From: Hyphomicrobiales bacterium | GTDB lineage: Bacteria; Pseudomonadota; Alphaproteobacteria; Rhizobiales; Rhizobiaceae | NCBI GenBank assembly: GCA_900472925.1 | Contig: UCJU01000006.1 | Coordinates: forward strand, 1 to 64,000 | Length of the DNA stretch: 64,000 bases | Direction: 5' to 3' | Shown: piece by piece, positions 44,670-54,120 of the stretch | How positions within the stretch are numbered: position 1 is the first letter of the stretch | Layout of the letters: each line of letters starts with the position of its first letter | Notes under the pieces: generated by a model | Seen by the model: only the letters and a program-made list of their open reading frames with translations | Told to the model about the DNA's origin: nothing | Databases searched by the model: none | Translations under genes and position numbers: made by a program

Positions 44670-45167
44670 ATGAGTGATACTGACAACGGTTCCGAGCCCC
44701 GCCAGTCGTCTGTAAAGCCCGTCAATCAGCGTGGCGCGGCGCGCCTTGCGGCGGTGCAGGCACTTTACCAGATGGATGTCGGCGGCACCGGTGTGATGGA
44801 AGTCGTCGCCGAGTACGAAGCCCATCGTCTGGGTCAGGAAGTGGACGGCGAGACCTATCTGAAGGCCGATCCCTCATGGTTCCGCTCCATCGTTTCGGGT
44901 GTCGTGCGTGACCAGACGAAGATCGACCCGCTGGTTCGCTCTGCCTTGCAGGAAGACTGGCCGCTGTCGCGTCTGGACACCACCGTTCGCGCTATCTTGC
45001 GTGCTGGTACCTTCGAAATTCTGGAGCGCAAGGACGTTCCGGTCGCGGTGATCGTTACGGAATACGTCGAAATCGCCCGGGCGTTTTTCGAAAATGATGA
45101 GCCGAAGCTTGTCAACGCAGTCTTGGATCGTATTGCCAAGCAGGTACGCGGCGAAGTCAAGCGCTAG
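44670..45167 (+). CDS. nusB: Transcription antitermination factor NusB
   Basis: The product (165 aa) pairs with NusE (S10) to bind boxA RNA and prevent premature termination in rRNA operons. [16 protein letters not shown] (about 29-44) and the helical core ending [17 protein letters not shown] match NusB. The first 25 residues are a variable extension. The start at 44670 is preferred over 44658 by position relative to the ribH stop. A long imperfect palindrome follows the stop. Confidence 0.95.
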   Translation: MSDTDNGSEPRQSSVKPVNQRGAARLAAVQALYQMDVGGTGVMEVVAEYEAHRLGQEVDGETYLKADPSWFRSIVSGVVRDQTKIDPLVRSALQEDWPLSRLDTTVRAILRAGTFEILERKDVPVAVIVTEYVEIARAFFENDEPKLVNAVLDRIAKQVRGEVKR

Positions 45168-45175
45168 AGAACATC

Positions 45176-45248
45176 GAGGAAGACATGAGCGCCGTTCGTC
45201 TCAGGGCTCGAAAAGTCACTGAACGAAGCCAAACGCAATGTCTTCCTC
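45176..45248. repeat. Long imperfect palindrome after nusB
   Basis: GAGGAAGACAT (45176-45186) and ATGTCTTCCTC (45238-45248) make a perfect 11-bp outer stem; inside, TTCGTCTCAG and CTGAACGAA pair with one bulge. The 73 bases can fold into one long hairpin and may end the rib-nusB transcript. Short open frames crossing it (for example 45185-45379) look spurious. Confidence 0.7.
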
Positions 45249-45454
45249 CGCATGCCGTCATACTTCTTGGCGCGTCGGCCATCCGCCGTGTTGAGCCATG
45301 GGGTTGCAGTACAGAAGCCGTCGATCGCGACGCTGTCTCTCGGCCAATGGTGCAGGCCTGCATCGGCAACACGCTCTGAAACAGAGCGATAAGATTTCCA
45401 GCAAACATCTTCGCACTTGACGTGGCGGGTTTCGCCAACGCATCCTCGTCACGC
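45249..45454. other. Gene-free region between nusB and hppA
   Basis: Together with the flanking palindrome and leader this makes a 409-base gap. Short reading frames exist on both strands (plus 45185-45379, minus 45157-45456) but have no family resemblance. The promoter of hppA is expected here. Confidence 0.5.
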
Positions 45455-45567
45455 AAGCCGTTTTTCCTTGGAGGGGAACAAGCGGCTTACCTTGGCGTTA
45501 GGCACCGTTCCTGGCGCCCCGCATGGTTTCGCCCGCCGGGAAGGGAGTGAGCCCGGCACATAGGAGG
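45455..45567 (+). promoter_or_regulatory. Hairpin-rich leader of hppA
   Basis: AAGCCG (45455-45460) pairs with CGGCTT (45483-45488), extended by an inner TTCC/GGGGAA stem. A GC-rich middle with GGCG...GGCGCC follows. GCCGGG (45535-45540) then pairs with CCCGGC (45552-45557). The ribosome site AGGAGG (45562-45567) lies only 4 bases after this last stem, so folding could affect translation. No known riboswitch consensus was recognised. Confidence 0.55.
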
Positions 45568-45576
45568 TAAGTGCGA

Positions 45577-47715
45577 ATGACCGTTATTGCATTGGTAATT
45601 TTATGCGGTGTCCTGTCCGTGGTGTACGCGGTGTGGGCAACGAAAAGCGTTCTGGATGCCGATCAGGGCAGTGAACGCATGCAGGAAATCGCAGGTTATA
45701 TTCGTGAGGGCGCGCAGGCGTACCTCACCCGTCAATATCTTACCATCGCAATCGTCGGTATCATCGTCACAGCAGCCGTCTGGTTCTTTCTTTCGCCAGA
45801 AGCCGCTATCGGCTTTATCATAGGGGCCGTTTTGTCCGGTGCCGCTGGCTTTATCGGCATGCATGTGTCGGTGCGGGCCAATCTGCGCACGGCGCAGGCG
45901 GCATCCCACAGCCTTGCTGCAGGCCTCGACATCGCCTTCAAATCCGGCGCCATCACGGGCATGCTGGTGGCGGGTCTCGCGCTGCTGGGCGTTTCCATCT
46001 ACTACCTTGTGCTGACTACAGGGCTTGGCCATGCCACCGGCTCGCGTCAAGTCATCGACGCGCTGGTATCGCTTGGCTTCGGCGCATCGCTGATTTCCAT
46101 CTTCGCGCGTCTGGGCGGCGGTATCTTCACCAAGGGCGCCGATGTCGGCGGCGATCTCGTCGGCAAGGTCGAGGCCGGTATTCCTGAAGACGATCCACGC
46201 AACCCTGCGACCATTGCCGACAATGTCGGTGACAATGTCGGCGATTGCGCCGGTATGGCAGCAGATCTGTTTGAGACCTATGCCGTCTCGGTGGTCGCGA
46301 CGATGGTGCTTGCGGCCATATTCTTTGCAGGTGCGCCGGTGCTGGAAAACGCCATGCTTTATCCGCTGGCGATTTGCGGCGTGTGTGCTCTCACCTCGAT
46401 TGCGGGGACCTTCTTCGTCAAACTCGGCACCAACAATTCCATCATGGGCGCGCTCTATAAAGGGCTTATTGCAACAGGCGTCTTCTCTGTCGCAGGTCTT
46501 GCTGTGGCCACGTGGCTCACCATCGGCTGGGGGTCCATCGGCGCGGTCGCTGGCAAAGACATCACTGGCACCAACTTGTTCCTATGCGGTATCGTCGGTC
46601 TGCTGGTGACGGCGCTGATCGTCGTCATTACCGAATATTACACCGGCACCAACAAGCGCCCGGTCAATTCCATTGCGCAGGCCTCTGTTACGGGCCATGG
46701 GACCAACGTCATTCAAGGCCTGGCCGTTTCGCTGGAATCGACAGCCCTTCCGGCCATCGTCATCGTCGGCGGTATTCTGTCGACGTATCAGTTGGCCGGT
46801 CTTTTCGGCACCGGCATTGCGGTTACCGCGATGATCGGTATCGCAGGCATGATCGTTGCGCTCGATGCGTTCGGTCCGGTCACGGATAATGCCGGGGGTA
46901 TCGCGGAAATGGCGGGTCTCAACCCGGATGTGCGCAAGGCAACCGATGCTCTGGATGCGGTCGGCAACACCACGAAAGCCGTCACCAAGGGTTATGCCAT
47001 TGGATCGGCGGGTCTTGGTGCACTCGTATTGTTTGCGGCCTATTCCAATGACCTTGCGTATTTTGCGGCCAATGGAGCCCTCTATCCTTACTTCAAGGAT
47101 ATCGGCGACATCTCCTTCAGCCTGTCCAACCCTTATGTCGTGGCAGGCCTGTTGTTCGGTGGGATGATTCCCTACCTCTTCGGTGGCATCGCCATGACGG
47201 CCGTCGGGAAAGCGGCTGGTTCCATCGTTGAGGAAGTCCGCCGCCAGTTCCGTGAAAAGCCGGGCATCATGCAGGGCACGGAGAAGCCGGATTACGGTCG
47301 CGCTGTGGATATTTTGACGAAAGCTGCCATCCGGGAAATGGTTGTTCCCTCGCTGCTGCCGGTGCTGGCACCGCTGGTCGTCTATTTCGGTGTGCTGCTG
47401 ATTTCCGGCTCGAAAGCGTCGGCCTTTGCCGCACTTGGTGCGTCCTTGCTGGGTGTCATCATCAACGGTCTGTTCGTCGCGATCTCGATGACGTCAGGCG
47501 GCGGTGCATGGGACAACGCCAAGAAGAGCTTTGAAGATGGTTTTATCGACAAGGATGGCGTCACGCATCTCAAGGGTTCCGACGCCCACAAGGCATCCGT
47601 AACCGGCGATACCGTTGGCGACCCTTACAAGGATACCGCTGGCCCGGCCGTCAATCCTGCCATCAAGATCACCAACATCGTGGCGCTGTTGCTGCTGGCC
47701 GTGCTGGCACACTGA
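45577..47715 (+). CDS. hppA: Membrane-bound proton-translocating pyrophosphatase
   Basis: A 712-aa integral membrane pump with about 16 helices that hydrolyses pyrophosphate and moves protons. The catalytic [20 protein letters not shown] (about 190-209) and [13 protein letters not shown] (about 213-225) bind Mg-PPi, and [16 protein letters not shown] (about 429) and KAAIREMV near the end add acidic and basic ligands. [15 protein letters not shown] has Lys where K+-dependent enzymes have Ala, which marks the K+-insensitive H+-pumping type. ATG 45577 is preferred over GTG 45571 because AGGAGG is better spaced. Confidence 0.95.
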   Translation: MTVIALVILCGVLSVVYAVWATKSVLDADQGSERMQEIAGYIREGAQAYLTRQYLTIAIVGIIVTAAVWFFLSPEAAIGFIIGAVLSGAAGFIGMHVSVRANLRTAQAASHSLAAGLDIAFKSGAITGMLVAGLALLGVSIYYLVLTTGLGHATGSRQVIDALVSLGFGASLISIFARLGGGIFTKGADVGGDLVGKVEAGIPEDDPRNPATIADNVGDNVGDCAGMAADLFETYAVSVVATMVLAAIFFAGAPVLENAMLYPLAICGVCALTSIAGTFFVKLGTNNSIMGALYKGLIATGVFSVAGLAVATWLTIGWGSIGAVAGKDITGTNLFLCGIVGLLVTALIVVITEYYTGTNKRPVNSIAQASVTGHGTNVIQGLAVSLESTALPAIVIVGGILSTYQLAGLFGTGIAVTAMIGIAGMIVALDAFGPVTDNAGGIAEMAGLNPDVRKATDALDAVGNTTKAVTKGYAIGSAGLGALVLFAAYSNDLAYFAANGALYPYFKDIGDISFSLSNPYVVAGLLFGGMIPYLFGGIAMTAVGKAAGSIVEEVRRQFREKPGIMQGTEKPDYGRAVDILTKAAIREMVVPSLLPVLAPLVVYFGVLLISGSKASAFAALGASLLGVIINGLFVAISMTSGGGAWDNAKKSFEDGFIDKDGVTHLKGSDAHKASVTGDTVGDPYKDTAGPAVNPAIKITNIVALLLLAVLAH

Positions 47716-47730
47716 AAAGCACGACATAAA

Positions 47731-47765
47731 AAAGCCCGCGAGATCGTCTCGCGGGCTTTTTGCAT
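47731..47765. terminator. Bidirectional terminator between hppA and bamE
   Basis: AAAGCCCGCGAGA and TCTCGCGGGCTTT enclose the loop TCG, with A-run before and T-run after. It serves both convergent genes and is the strongest terminator in the window. Confidence 0.95.
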
Positions 47766-47780
47766 TGTATCTTCGTTGGA

Positions 47781-48320
47781 TCAGAAACTGCTGCCGTTGC
47801 CGCCTGTTTGACCCAGAATGCTTTTGGCGATACCGGCACCTGCCGTGCCACCGGACAATAGCTGCTGGAGGAAAGTGAGGTCTTTGCCGCCGGTTGGCGT
47901 TGTGCGCGAAATGGTGTCGAACACCTTGCCGTCCTGCAGCGTGTAGTTTGCCTTCTGCGAGACGACGCCATTCTTGTCGAAATAGATCGCCAGAATGTTC
48001 TGTTCGACCAGCTTCGGCTTCATGAAGGCGGCCTTACGCACACGCTTCTGAGAGATGTAATAAAACACTTCGTTGCCGAATGTCGCCGTGGTGGAAGGCG
48101 TGCCCATGGTCAGCAAGACCTGCTCTCGGCTCGAGCCGACGGGGATGAGCTGAAGGGACTGTTCGTCTGCAACGTAACCATTGTGGAAAACATCGGTGGT
48201 GCTGGAGCAGGCCGACAAGAGGCTGGATGCGATGATGATCGCCACGGCAGTCTTGCTTACAAACGTGGTCTGCTTTCCTGATGTCTGCTTGCTCACCTGC
48301 GTGTCCCCGACTGCGATCAT
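47781..48320 (-). CDS. bamE: Outer-membrane assembly lipoprotein BamE (SmpA/OmlA)
   Basis: The product (179 aa from this start) is a lipoprotein of the BAM complex that inserts beta-barrel proteins. The lipobox is SSLLSACSS (Cys at about residue 38), and HNGYVADEQSLQLIPVGSSREQVLLTMGTPS carries the SmpA/OmlA fold start. The C-terminal 40 residues (GGKDLTFLQQLLSGG and on) are a rhizobial extension. ATG 48320 is chosen from GGAAGG eight bases upstream; GTG 48329 and GTG 48296 are alternatives. It converges with hppA. Confidence 0.87.
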   Translation of the reverse strand: MIAVGDTQVSKQTSGKQTTFVSKTAVAIIIASSLLSACSSTTDVFHNGYVADEQSLQLIPVGSSREQVLLTMGTPSTTATFGNEVFYYISQKRVRKAAFMKPKLVEQNILAIYFDKNGVVSQKANYTLQDGKVFDTISRTTPTGGKDLTFLQQLLSGGTAGAGIAKSILGQTGGNGSSF

Positions 48321-48593
48321 GAATGGCACCTTCCGGCATTGTGTGTTGTAGCGCTTGTGTACACACGATTATGTCAATCCGGGGACGGAAATTCCCCGCT
48401 TCATCAAGGAATGCAACAGGTTTTCGCAAATCACGTCTCTTGCGACGCTTACTTACGACTGTTTCAGCCAGACGATGAACGTGACCTCAACGGCATTGCA
48501 ATTCTTGGATGCTTCGGTAAACCAGCTTTCGCAATCATGCAACAAGCGCGACGGGCGAGACGCCATTTCGCCGATCAATATTCGGGAATTTCG

Positions 48594-49133
48594 ATGGTGT
48601 TCGGTCTTTTCAAAAAGAAAAACAACAATCGTCCCATCGTCGACAGGCAATATCATACGCTCACCACGGCGGCTCGCCACCCCGATTTCTATCTGCATCT
48701 CGGTGTGCCGGATACGGTCATGGGCCGTTTCGAGATGCTTGCGATCGTCATGATTCTGTATTTTCGGCGCACCAAATCCTCCGCCACCAGTGGGCAGGAG
48801 ATTGCGCAGGAGATCGTGGATGCGTTTTTCCAGGACCTCGATCACTCCATGCGCGAGCTTGGCATCGGGGACCAGGGCGTGCCCAAGCGCATGAAGAAAT
48901 TCGCGGGCATGTTTTACGGACGGCTTGAATCTTACGCCGCAGCATTGGACACAGCAGACGTGGAAGCCCTTGCAGCAGCCCTTGCACGCAATATATACCC
49001 GCAGGCAGAAGCGTCCACGCCCAATATGCGCGGACTCGCCAATTGGATGATGGCAGCCTCTCATGCCCTGTCTGCGCAGTCGGAAGACCTTGTCGCGACA
49101 GGACAGGTTACCTTGCCCGTCCCGCAGTTATGA
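48594..49133 (+). CDS. Ubiquinol-cytochrome c chaperone family protein
   Basis: A 179-aa protein matching the CBP3/UQCC1-like domain family that helps assemble the cytochrome bc1 complex. It opens MVFGLFKKKNNNRPIVDRQY. Later, HPDFYLHLGVPDTVMGRFEMLAIVM and the helical QEIVDAFFQDLDHSMRELGIGDQGVPKRMKKFAGMFYGRL region match the fold. The start at 48594 is chosen by family; the frame is open back to 48339. It is divergent from bamE by about 270 bases and 7 bases before the DUF177 gene. Role inferred from the mitochondrial homologue. Confidence 0.83.
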   Translation: MVFGLFKKKNNNRPIVDRQYHTLTTAARHPDFYLHLGVPDTVMGRFEMLAIVMILYFRRTKSSATSGQEIAQEIVDAFFQDLDHSMRELGIGDQGVPKRMKKFAGMFYGRLESYAAALDTADVEALAAALARNIYPQAEASTPNMRGLANWMMAASHALSAQSEDLVATGQVTLPVPQL

Positions 49134-49140
49134 GGTTTCA

Positions 49141-49704
49141 ATGAGTTCGCAACACCCGGCCAACGACGACATACCTTTTTCCTATCCTGTGAAGGTAGGC
49201 CATATTTCCGCCAATCCGGTCAGGATTGGTCTCACCGCCAGCCCGGAAGAGCTGAGTGGACTGGCGAAATTGTGGGACGTGTTGTCCGTCGAGTCTCTGA
49301 AAAGCGAGTTGCAGGTGACGCGCTGGAAAAGAGATGGATTGAAAATTACGGGTGATGTGCGTGTTGCTTTGACCCAGGCGTGTGTTGTCACACTGGAGCC
49401 GGTTTCGAGTGTTATCGATGAAAAGATCGATCAGATTTTTGTACCAGAGGGTTCGAAACTGGCGCGCATGATGCCGGACGAGAAGGGCGAAATCGTTCTG
49501 GACCCGGATGGTCCTGATATTCCCGACCAGTTCAGTGGTGATACGATCGATGTCGGTGTCGTCGTGGCGGAGTTCGCAGCGCTTGCCATCGAGCCTTATC
49601 CGCGCAAGCCCGATGTGGATTTTGCAGGGTATGGCGAAGAGAAGCTTGTGGAAGAAAAAAAGCCGTCGCCTTTTGCGGCGTTGAAGGACTGGAAAAAAGA
49701 CTGA
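49141..49704 (+). CDS. DUF177 (YceD-like) protein
   Basis: A 187-aa cytoplasmic protein. The DUF177 pattern is in DVRVALTQACVVTLEPVSSVID (about residues 75-96), where YceD has paired Cys; here one Cys is present. In bacteria yceD usually lies beside rpmF and plsX and is linked to rRNA maturation or lipid genes. Here it is followed after about 96 bases by plsX, without rpmF between. It is probably co-transcribed with the upstream chaperone gene. Confidence 0.83.
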   Translation: MSSQHPANDDIPFSYPVKVGHISANPVRIGLTASPEELSGLAKLWDVLSVESLKSELQVTRWKRDGLKITGDVRVALTQACVVTLEPVSSVIDEKIDQIFVPEGSKLARMMPDEKGEIVLDPDGPDIPDQFSGDTIDVGVVVAEFAALAIEPYPRKPDVDFAGYGEEKLVEEKKPSPFAALKDWKKD

Positions 49705-49800
49705 ATCCGGTTAGCACCAATAATTCGGTTGTAAGAGAGCGCGGAAACGGTATTTTCGCGCAAAATTCCACCGCACGGCGGTAAGAAGGATCAGGGACGC

Positions 49801-50862
49801 GTGATCAGAATTGCAATTGACGTCATGGGCGGAGATTTTGGCCCTGATGTTGCCATACCCGGCGCTGCCAAGGCGCTGGAGCGGCATAATGATGTGGTTT
49901 TTCTGCTTTACGGGCAGAAAGCCAGATGTGAGCCAATTCTGGCGCAATTTCCGAAACTTCGGGAAAAAGCACAATTTTTCGACTGCGAAGTATCCGTTGC
50001 GATGGATGAGAAGCCGAGCCAGGCGCTGCGCCGTGGCCGCTATATCTCCAGCATGTGGCGCGCGCTTGAAGCCGTAAAGGTCGGCGAGGCGGACGTTGCG
50101 GTTTCCGCAGGTAATACCGGCGCTCTCATGGCCATGGCGAAATTCTGCCTGCGCACTATGGCGCGCGTCGAACGCCCCGCCATCGCCGGCATCTGGCCTA
50201 CGACGAAGGGCGAGAGCATCGTTCTGGATGTGGGCGCGACGATTGGTGCTGATTCCCAGCAACTTCTCGACTTCGCCATCATGGGCGGTGCCATGGCCCG
50301 CGCTCTGTTCGATATCGACCGCCCGACGGTCGGCCTTCTCAATGTCGGCACCGAAGAGGTCAAGGGACAGGAAGAGGTTCGCGAAGCGGGCCGGCTGATC
50401 CGTGAGGCTGGCCTCGGAACCATCGATTATCGAGGATTCGTCGAGGGCAACGATATCGGCAAGGGTACGGTCGATGTCGTGGTGACTGAAGGCTTTACCG
50501 GCAATATCGCCTTGAAGGCGGCAGAGGGCACAGCCCGGCAGATCAATACGCTGCTGCGTGAAGCGATTTCCCGCAGCTTCATTGCCAAAATCGGCTATCT
50601 CTTGGCCAAAAGCGCCTTCGACGTACTGCGTGAGAAGATGGACCCCCGCAAGGTCAATGGTGGCGTGTTTCTGGGCCTGAACGGCATTGTCATCAAGAGC
50701 CATGGCAGCACGGATGCCATGGGCTTCGCGTCTGCGGTCGATGTTGGCTATGACATGGCGCATAACGGCCTGACAGCCAAAATAGAAAATGATTTGAAAG
50801 CTTACCACGCAAGACGTCTTCCGCCTCCGGCACCTGAAGCGCTCGTGGTCGATGAGGAATAG
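49801..50862 (+). CDS. plsX: Phosphate acyltransferase PlsX
   Basis: The product (353 aa) converts acyl-ACP to acyl-phosphate for membrane lipid synthesis and is peripherally membrane-bound. It opens [21 protein letters not shown] (GTG start), the family N-terminus. [14 protein letters not shown] (about 101-114), [16 protein letters not shown] (about 223) and [13 protein letters not shown] near the end are signatures. A ribosome site AAGGATCAGG precedes it. fabH begins 3 bases after its stop. Confidence 0.95.
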   Translation: MIRIAIDVMGGDFGPDVAIPGAAKALERHNDVVFLLYGQKARCEPILAQFPKLREKAQFFDCEVSVAMDEKPSQALRRGRYISSMWRALEAVKVGEADVAVSAGNTGALMAMAKFCLRTMARVERPAIAGIWPTTKGESIVLDVGATIGADSQQLLDFAIMGGAMARALFDIDRPTVGLLNVGTEEVKGQEEVREAGRLIREAGLGTIDYRGFVEGNDIGKGTVDVVVTEGFTGNIALKAAEGTARQINTLLREAISRSFIAKIGYLLAKSAFDVLREKMDPRKVNGGVFLGLNGIVIKSHGSTDAMGFASAVDVGYDMAHNGLTAKIENDLKAYHARRLPPPAPEALVVDEE

Positions 50863-50865
50863 AGA

Positions 50866-51837
50866 ATGATCCGCTCAATCATACGGGGTTACGGTGCGGC
50901 GCTGCCAAAGCGCGTCATGACGAACCAGGACATTGAGGCGATCGTAGAGACCACCGACGAGTGGATCGTGCAGCGTACCGGTATCAAGCAGCGCTACATC
51001 GCGGGTGAGGGTGAAACCACATCTTCGCTCGGCGAGCTGGCAGCGCGCGCGGCTCTTGAAAATGCGGGTATCAAGCCCGATGACATCGACCTCATCATCG
51101 TGGCGACGTCGACGCCTGACAATACCTTTCCAGCAACGGCGGTGAATATTCAGAACCGTCTTGGCATCACCGGCGGCTTTGCATTCGATGTTCAGGCTGT
51201 CTGTTCAGGCTTTGTATATGCCATGGCAACGGCAGATCTTTATATCCGTGGCGGCATGGCCAAGCGTGTGCTGGTTATTGGCGCAGAAACGTTTTCGCGC
51301 ATTCTCGACTGGACGGATCGCACGACCTGCGTGCTGTTTGGCGATGGCGCTGGCGCTATTGTTCTTGAAGCCGGAGAAGGTGCAGGTACGACCTCGGATC
51401 GCGGTGTCCTGACATCCAACCTTCGGTCCGATGGCTCGCATAAGGACAAACTTTACGTGGACGGTGGCCCATCCACGACAGGGACCGTTGGGCATTTGCG
51501 CATGGAAGGCCGTGAGGTTTTCAAACATGCGGTCGGCATGATCACCGACGTGATCGAAGCTGCATTCGAGGCGACCGGTACGACTGCCGATGATCTGGAC
51601 TGGCTTGTGCCCCATCAGGCGAACCGCCGTATCATCGATGGCTCAGCGAAAAAACTCGGCATTCCCGGCGAGAAGGTTGTGATCACGGTGGATCAGCATG
51701 GCAACACATCTGCCGCTTCCATTCCGCTCGCATTGGCGGTTGCTGCTGCCGATGGCCGCATCAAAAAGGGCGATCTGGTGATGCTGGAAGCCATGGGTGG
51801 CGGTTTCACATGGGGTGCCGTTCTGCTGCGTTGGTAA
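50866..51837 (+). CDS. fabH: 3-oxoacyl-ACP synthase III (KASIII)
   Basis: The product (323 aa) starts fatty acid elongation by condensing acetyl-CoA with malonyl-ACP. The catalytic triad is Cys in [12 protein letters not shown] (about 112), His in [13 protein letters not shown] (about 250) and Asn in [11 protein letters not shown] (about 280). [13 protein letters not shown] and [15 protein letters not shown] open the protein. It forms the plsX-fabH pair common in bacteria. Confidence 0.96.
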   Translation: MIRSIIRGYGAALPKRVMTNQDIEAIVETTDEWIVQRTGIKQRYIAGEGETTSSLGELAARAALENAGIKPDDIDLIIVATSTPDNTFPATAVNIQNRLGITGGFAFDVQAVCSGFVYAMATADLYIRGGMAKRVLVIGAETFSRILDWTDRTTCVLFGDGAGAIVLEAGEGAGTTSDRGVLTSNLRSDGSHKDKLYVDGGPSTTGTVGHLRMEGREVFKHAVGMITDVIEAAFEATGTTADDLDWLVPHQANRRIIDGSAKKLGIPGEKVVITVDQHGNTSAASIPLALAVAAADGRIKKGDLVMLEAMGGGFTWGAVLLRW

Positions 51838-51980
51838 ATTTGCTTTACGATGCCCGGTAAGCCATTGCCACTATTAATGGAAATCCCTAAACGATTCTGG
51901 AAACTCTGCTTGACCGGTTGAGACAAGGGCAATAATCTCTGCCCGGTTCAGCAAAATAAAAGAGAGCGGTGCGGGGAAAT

Positions 51981-52319
51981 ATGGCCGGGAAAACAGTGAC
52001 ACGTGCGGATCTAGCCGAGTCTGTGTTTCGAAAAGTGGGGTTGTCCCGGACTGAATCCGCCGAACTGGTTGAAACCGTCATCGACGAGATTTGTAACGCG
52101 ATTACACGCGGAGAGGTGGTCAAGCTGTCCTCGTTCGCTACCTTCCAGATTCGGGAAAAGAACGAGCGCATCGGTCGTAATCCCAAGACCGGTGAAGAAG
52201 TCCCTATTTCTCCCCGCCGTGTCATGACCTTCAAGGCTTCCAACGTTCTGAAGCAGCGCATCCTGAAGGCACATTCGGCGCGCAAGGCGAAACAGAAGAG
52301 CCAGAAAGCCGGCTCCTAA
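51981..52319 (+). CDS. ihfA: Integration host factor subunit alpha
   Basis: The product (112 aa) is the alpha subunit of the DNA-bending heterodimer [23 protein letters not shown] opens helix 1. [30 protein letters not shown] (about 45-74) holds the beta-arm with the intercalating Pro in RNPKTGE. The C-terminal Lys/Arg-rich tail is usual for alphaproteobacteria. The order fabH-ihfA-merR is conserved in the class, as is the loss of pheT found before it in enterics. The start at 51981 follows GGGGAAAT. Confidence 0.93.
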   Translation: MAGKTVTRADLAESVFRKVGLSRTESAELVETVIDEICNAITRGEVVKLSSFATFQIREKNERIGRNPKTGEEVPISPRRVMTFKASNVLKQRILKAHSARKAKQKSQKAGS

Positions 52320-52483
52320 GCCAAGCTCTTTTTCGCAGTCGCGGTCGTTTTTACACGCTGCGATTCCTTTCTTCCTGTGAAGATAGTTGAATTTCAACCG
52401 CCAAGCTGTTGAAACAAAGACGATTCGCATCATACCTTGTTGCGTGTTTTGAAGTCTGCTTTAGGTCTGAATGGGAGTTGAAC

Positions 52484-53023
52484 TTGGATAAAAGCCCCGA
52501 CGCCTTCCGAACGATCAGTGAAGTGGCGGATGATCTGGACCTGCCACAGCACGTCCTGCGTTTCTGGGAAACACGCTTTCCGCAGATCAAACCAATGAAG
52601 CGCGGCGGTGGCCGTCGCTATTATCGCCCTGACGATGTCGATCTTTTGAAGGGCATCCGCCACCTTCTGTACGACCACGGTTATACGATCAAGGGCGTGC
52701 AGAAACTGCTCAAGACCAATGGCAATCGCTTTGTGTCTGCCATCGCCTCAGGTGATATGGCGACGATGGAAGCCATTATGGCTGCCAGCGGTGAGAAGGA
52801 CACTCCGGAGCCGCGTGTCACCTCTTCAGAAGAAGATGAAGTCGTTGGTCGCCCCAAGGCCAGGCCCAGTGGTCGTTTCTTCGGCTTCGGCGGGAACGGT
52901 TCAGACGACACGCCGGAGATATCCATCGGCAAATCCAGCATCAACAAGGATGACCGCGCACTCCTACAGGAAGCGCTGTTCGATCTTCTGGAATGCAAAC
53001 GACTGCTGGATCAGGTGCGCTGA
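52484..53023 (+). CDS. MerR family regulator downstream of ihfA
   Basis: A 179-aa MerR-type protein. The winged helix spans about 10-80 ([41 protein letters not shown]), and an acidic linker and a C-terminal helix ([19 protein letters not shown]) follow. It is the alphaproteobacterial protein regularly found after ihfA; its targets are not known to me. The start is TTG at 52484, supported by GGGAG six bases upstream and by LDKSPDAF at the start of relatives. No ATG in this frame is better placed. Confidence 0.88.
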   Translation: MDKSPDAFRTISEVADDLDLPQHVLRFWETRFPQIKPMKRGGGRRYYRPDDVDLLKGIRHLLYDHGYTIKGVQKLLKTNGNRFVSAIASGDMATMEAIMAASGEKDTPEPRVTSSEEDEVVGRPKARPSGRFFGFGGNGSDDTPEISIGKSSINKDDRALLQEALFDLLECKRLLDQVR

Positions 53024-53133
53024 CGATCATAAAATTTGGGGATAAACTGAATTTTTGAACGGCATTTATTTCAAATGCCAACCTTTCCGAAACTCCTTGG
53101 GCCGATAATGCGGCCCGGACAAGGAGTTATCCC

Positions 53134-53835
53134 GTGAGCAAGAGAAAACCTTCAAGTCGTCGTCGCACCTCCGCCAAGTCTGGCGGTTCCGGGCTCTGGT
53201 CCTGGTTGCTGCTGTTCGGTGTCGCAGTCGGCGGTATTCAGGTCTACGAGCATCGCGACAGCCTGATGCCAAAATTGAAAGATACGGTTGCTTCCGTATC
53301 CAAGCCCGCTGCCCCGCAACCAAGGTCTCGGGAGGTTGCCGCGGAAAGGCCGAGACCGTCCGCAACACAAACCGTGGCGCTTCCGCCAAGTGGCGCGCCC
53401 GTGCCGCCGCGCTCCATCGCAATGCCGAACGGAGCGGCGTCGACGCAGTTATCATCTGCCGTGCTGCCATCATCACGACCGCCGGTGGAGAACGTATCGC
53501 TGGGTGCAAAGCCGGGTACATTCGCGTTTTGTGGCCGCTCGGGTCTCAACAATTGCGTGGCCGATGGCAACACGTTCTGGCTGAAGGGCGCGAAGATGAA
53601 GCTCGCGGGCATCGACGTGCCACAGACGGATCAGGCCCGTTGCCTGGAAGAACGCCAGAAAGGCTTTGCCGCCAAGGTTCGTCTGCGAGACATGCTGAAT
53701 GGCGGCAACTTCCAGGTCGTCTCGATGGGCGGGGCTTCGACGCTCTCAAGATCCGGTGTCTCCTTCGCCGACCAGCTGGTGCGCGAAGGTCTGGCGCTGC
53801 CAGCGGGCAGGGGAAATCAATCCTGGTGCGGGTAA
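53134..53835 (+). CDS. Membrane-anchored thermonuclease-fold protein
   Basis: A 233-aa protein with a basic N-terminus, one membrane helix (GLWSWLLLFGVAVGGIQVY, about 20-38), a Pro/Ser/Arg-rich linker (about 55-125) and a C-terminal staphylococcal-nuclease-like (SNase) domain with MKLAGIDVPQTDQARCLEERQKG (about 160-182). The usual catalytic Arg-Glu pair is only partly visible, so activity is doubtful. The start is GTG with AAGGAG upstream. A GGGCCG/CGGCCC palindrome at about 53099-53113 precedes it. Confidence 0.7.
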   Translation: MSKRKPSSRRRTSAKSGGSGLWSWLLLFGVAVGGIQVYEHRDSLMPKLKDTVASVSKPAAPQPRSREVAAERPRPSATQTVALPPSGAPVPPRSIAMPNGAASTQLSSAVLPSSRPPVENVSLGAKPGTFAFCGRSGLNNCVADGNTFWLKGAKMKLAGIDVPQTDQARCLEERQKGFAAKVRLRDMLNGGNFQVVSMGGASTLSRSGVSFADQLVREGLALPAGRGNQSWCG

Positions 53836-53901
53836 TTTCGACTTCGCACCACAGCTGCCCGTTGACCACAGCCGCTTGCGCTGTGTAGATAAAAACCGCA
53901 A

Positions 53902-53987
53902 GCGGACGTGGCGGAATCGGTATACGCAGCAGACTTAAAATCTGCCGACCTCTGGTCTTGCGGGTTCAAGTCCCGCCGTCCGCACCA
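53902..53987 (+). tRNA. tRNA-Leu (anticodon TAA)
   Basis: 86 bases with an encoded CCA. The acceptor GCGGACG pairs with CGTCCGC, the anticodon stem is GCAGA/TCTGC around CTTAAAA (anticodon TAA, reads UUA/UUG), and a long variable arm and the T loop TTCAAGT are typical of Leu. No integrase or repeat lies beside it. Confidence 0.96.
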
Positions 53988-54120
53988 AAAAATCTCAAAA
54001 TCGCTCTCACCGTGGAGATGGTTCATAAGCTTCATCGAGAGTGGGGGATTCCCGCTGATTTCCTTGTCCAGCCATACCATCTTGCGGTCCAGGAACGGCG
54101 ATACGCTTGAGACGCGACCT

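Noticed and set aside
45157..45456. Open reading frames on both strands between nusB and hppA (plus 45185-45379 with a fair ribosome site, minus 45157-45456)
   Set aside because: They overlap a palindrome and each other, show no family resemblance, and the minus frame overlaps the end of nusB.
53888..54120. Phage attachment site at tRNA-Leu
   Set aside because: The region after the tRNA has no integrase or direct repeat and leads straight into trkH.
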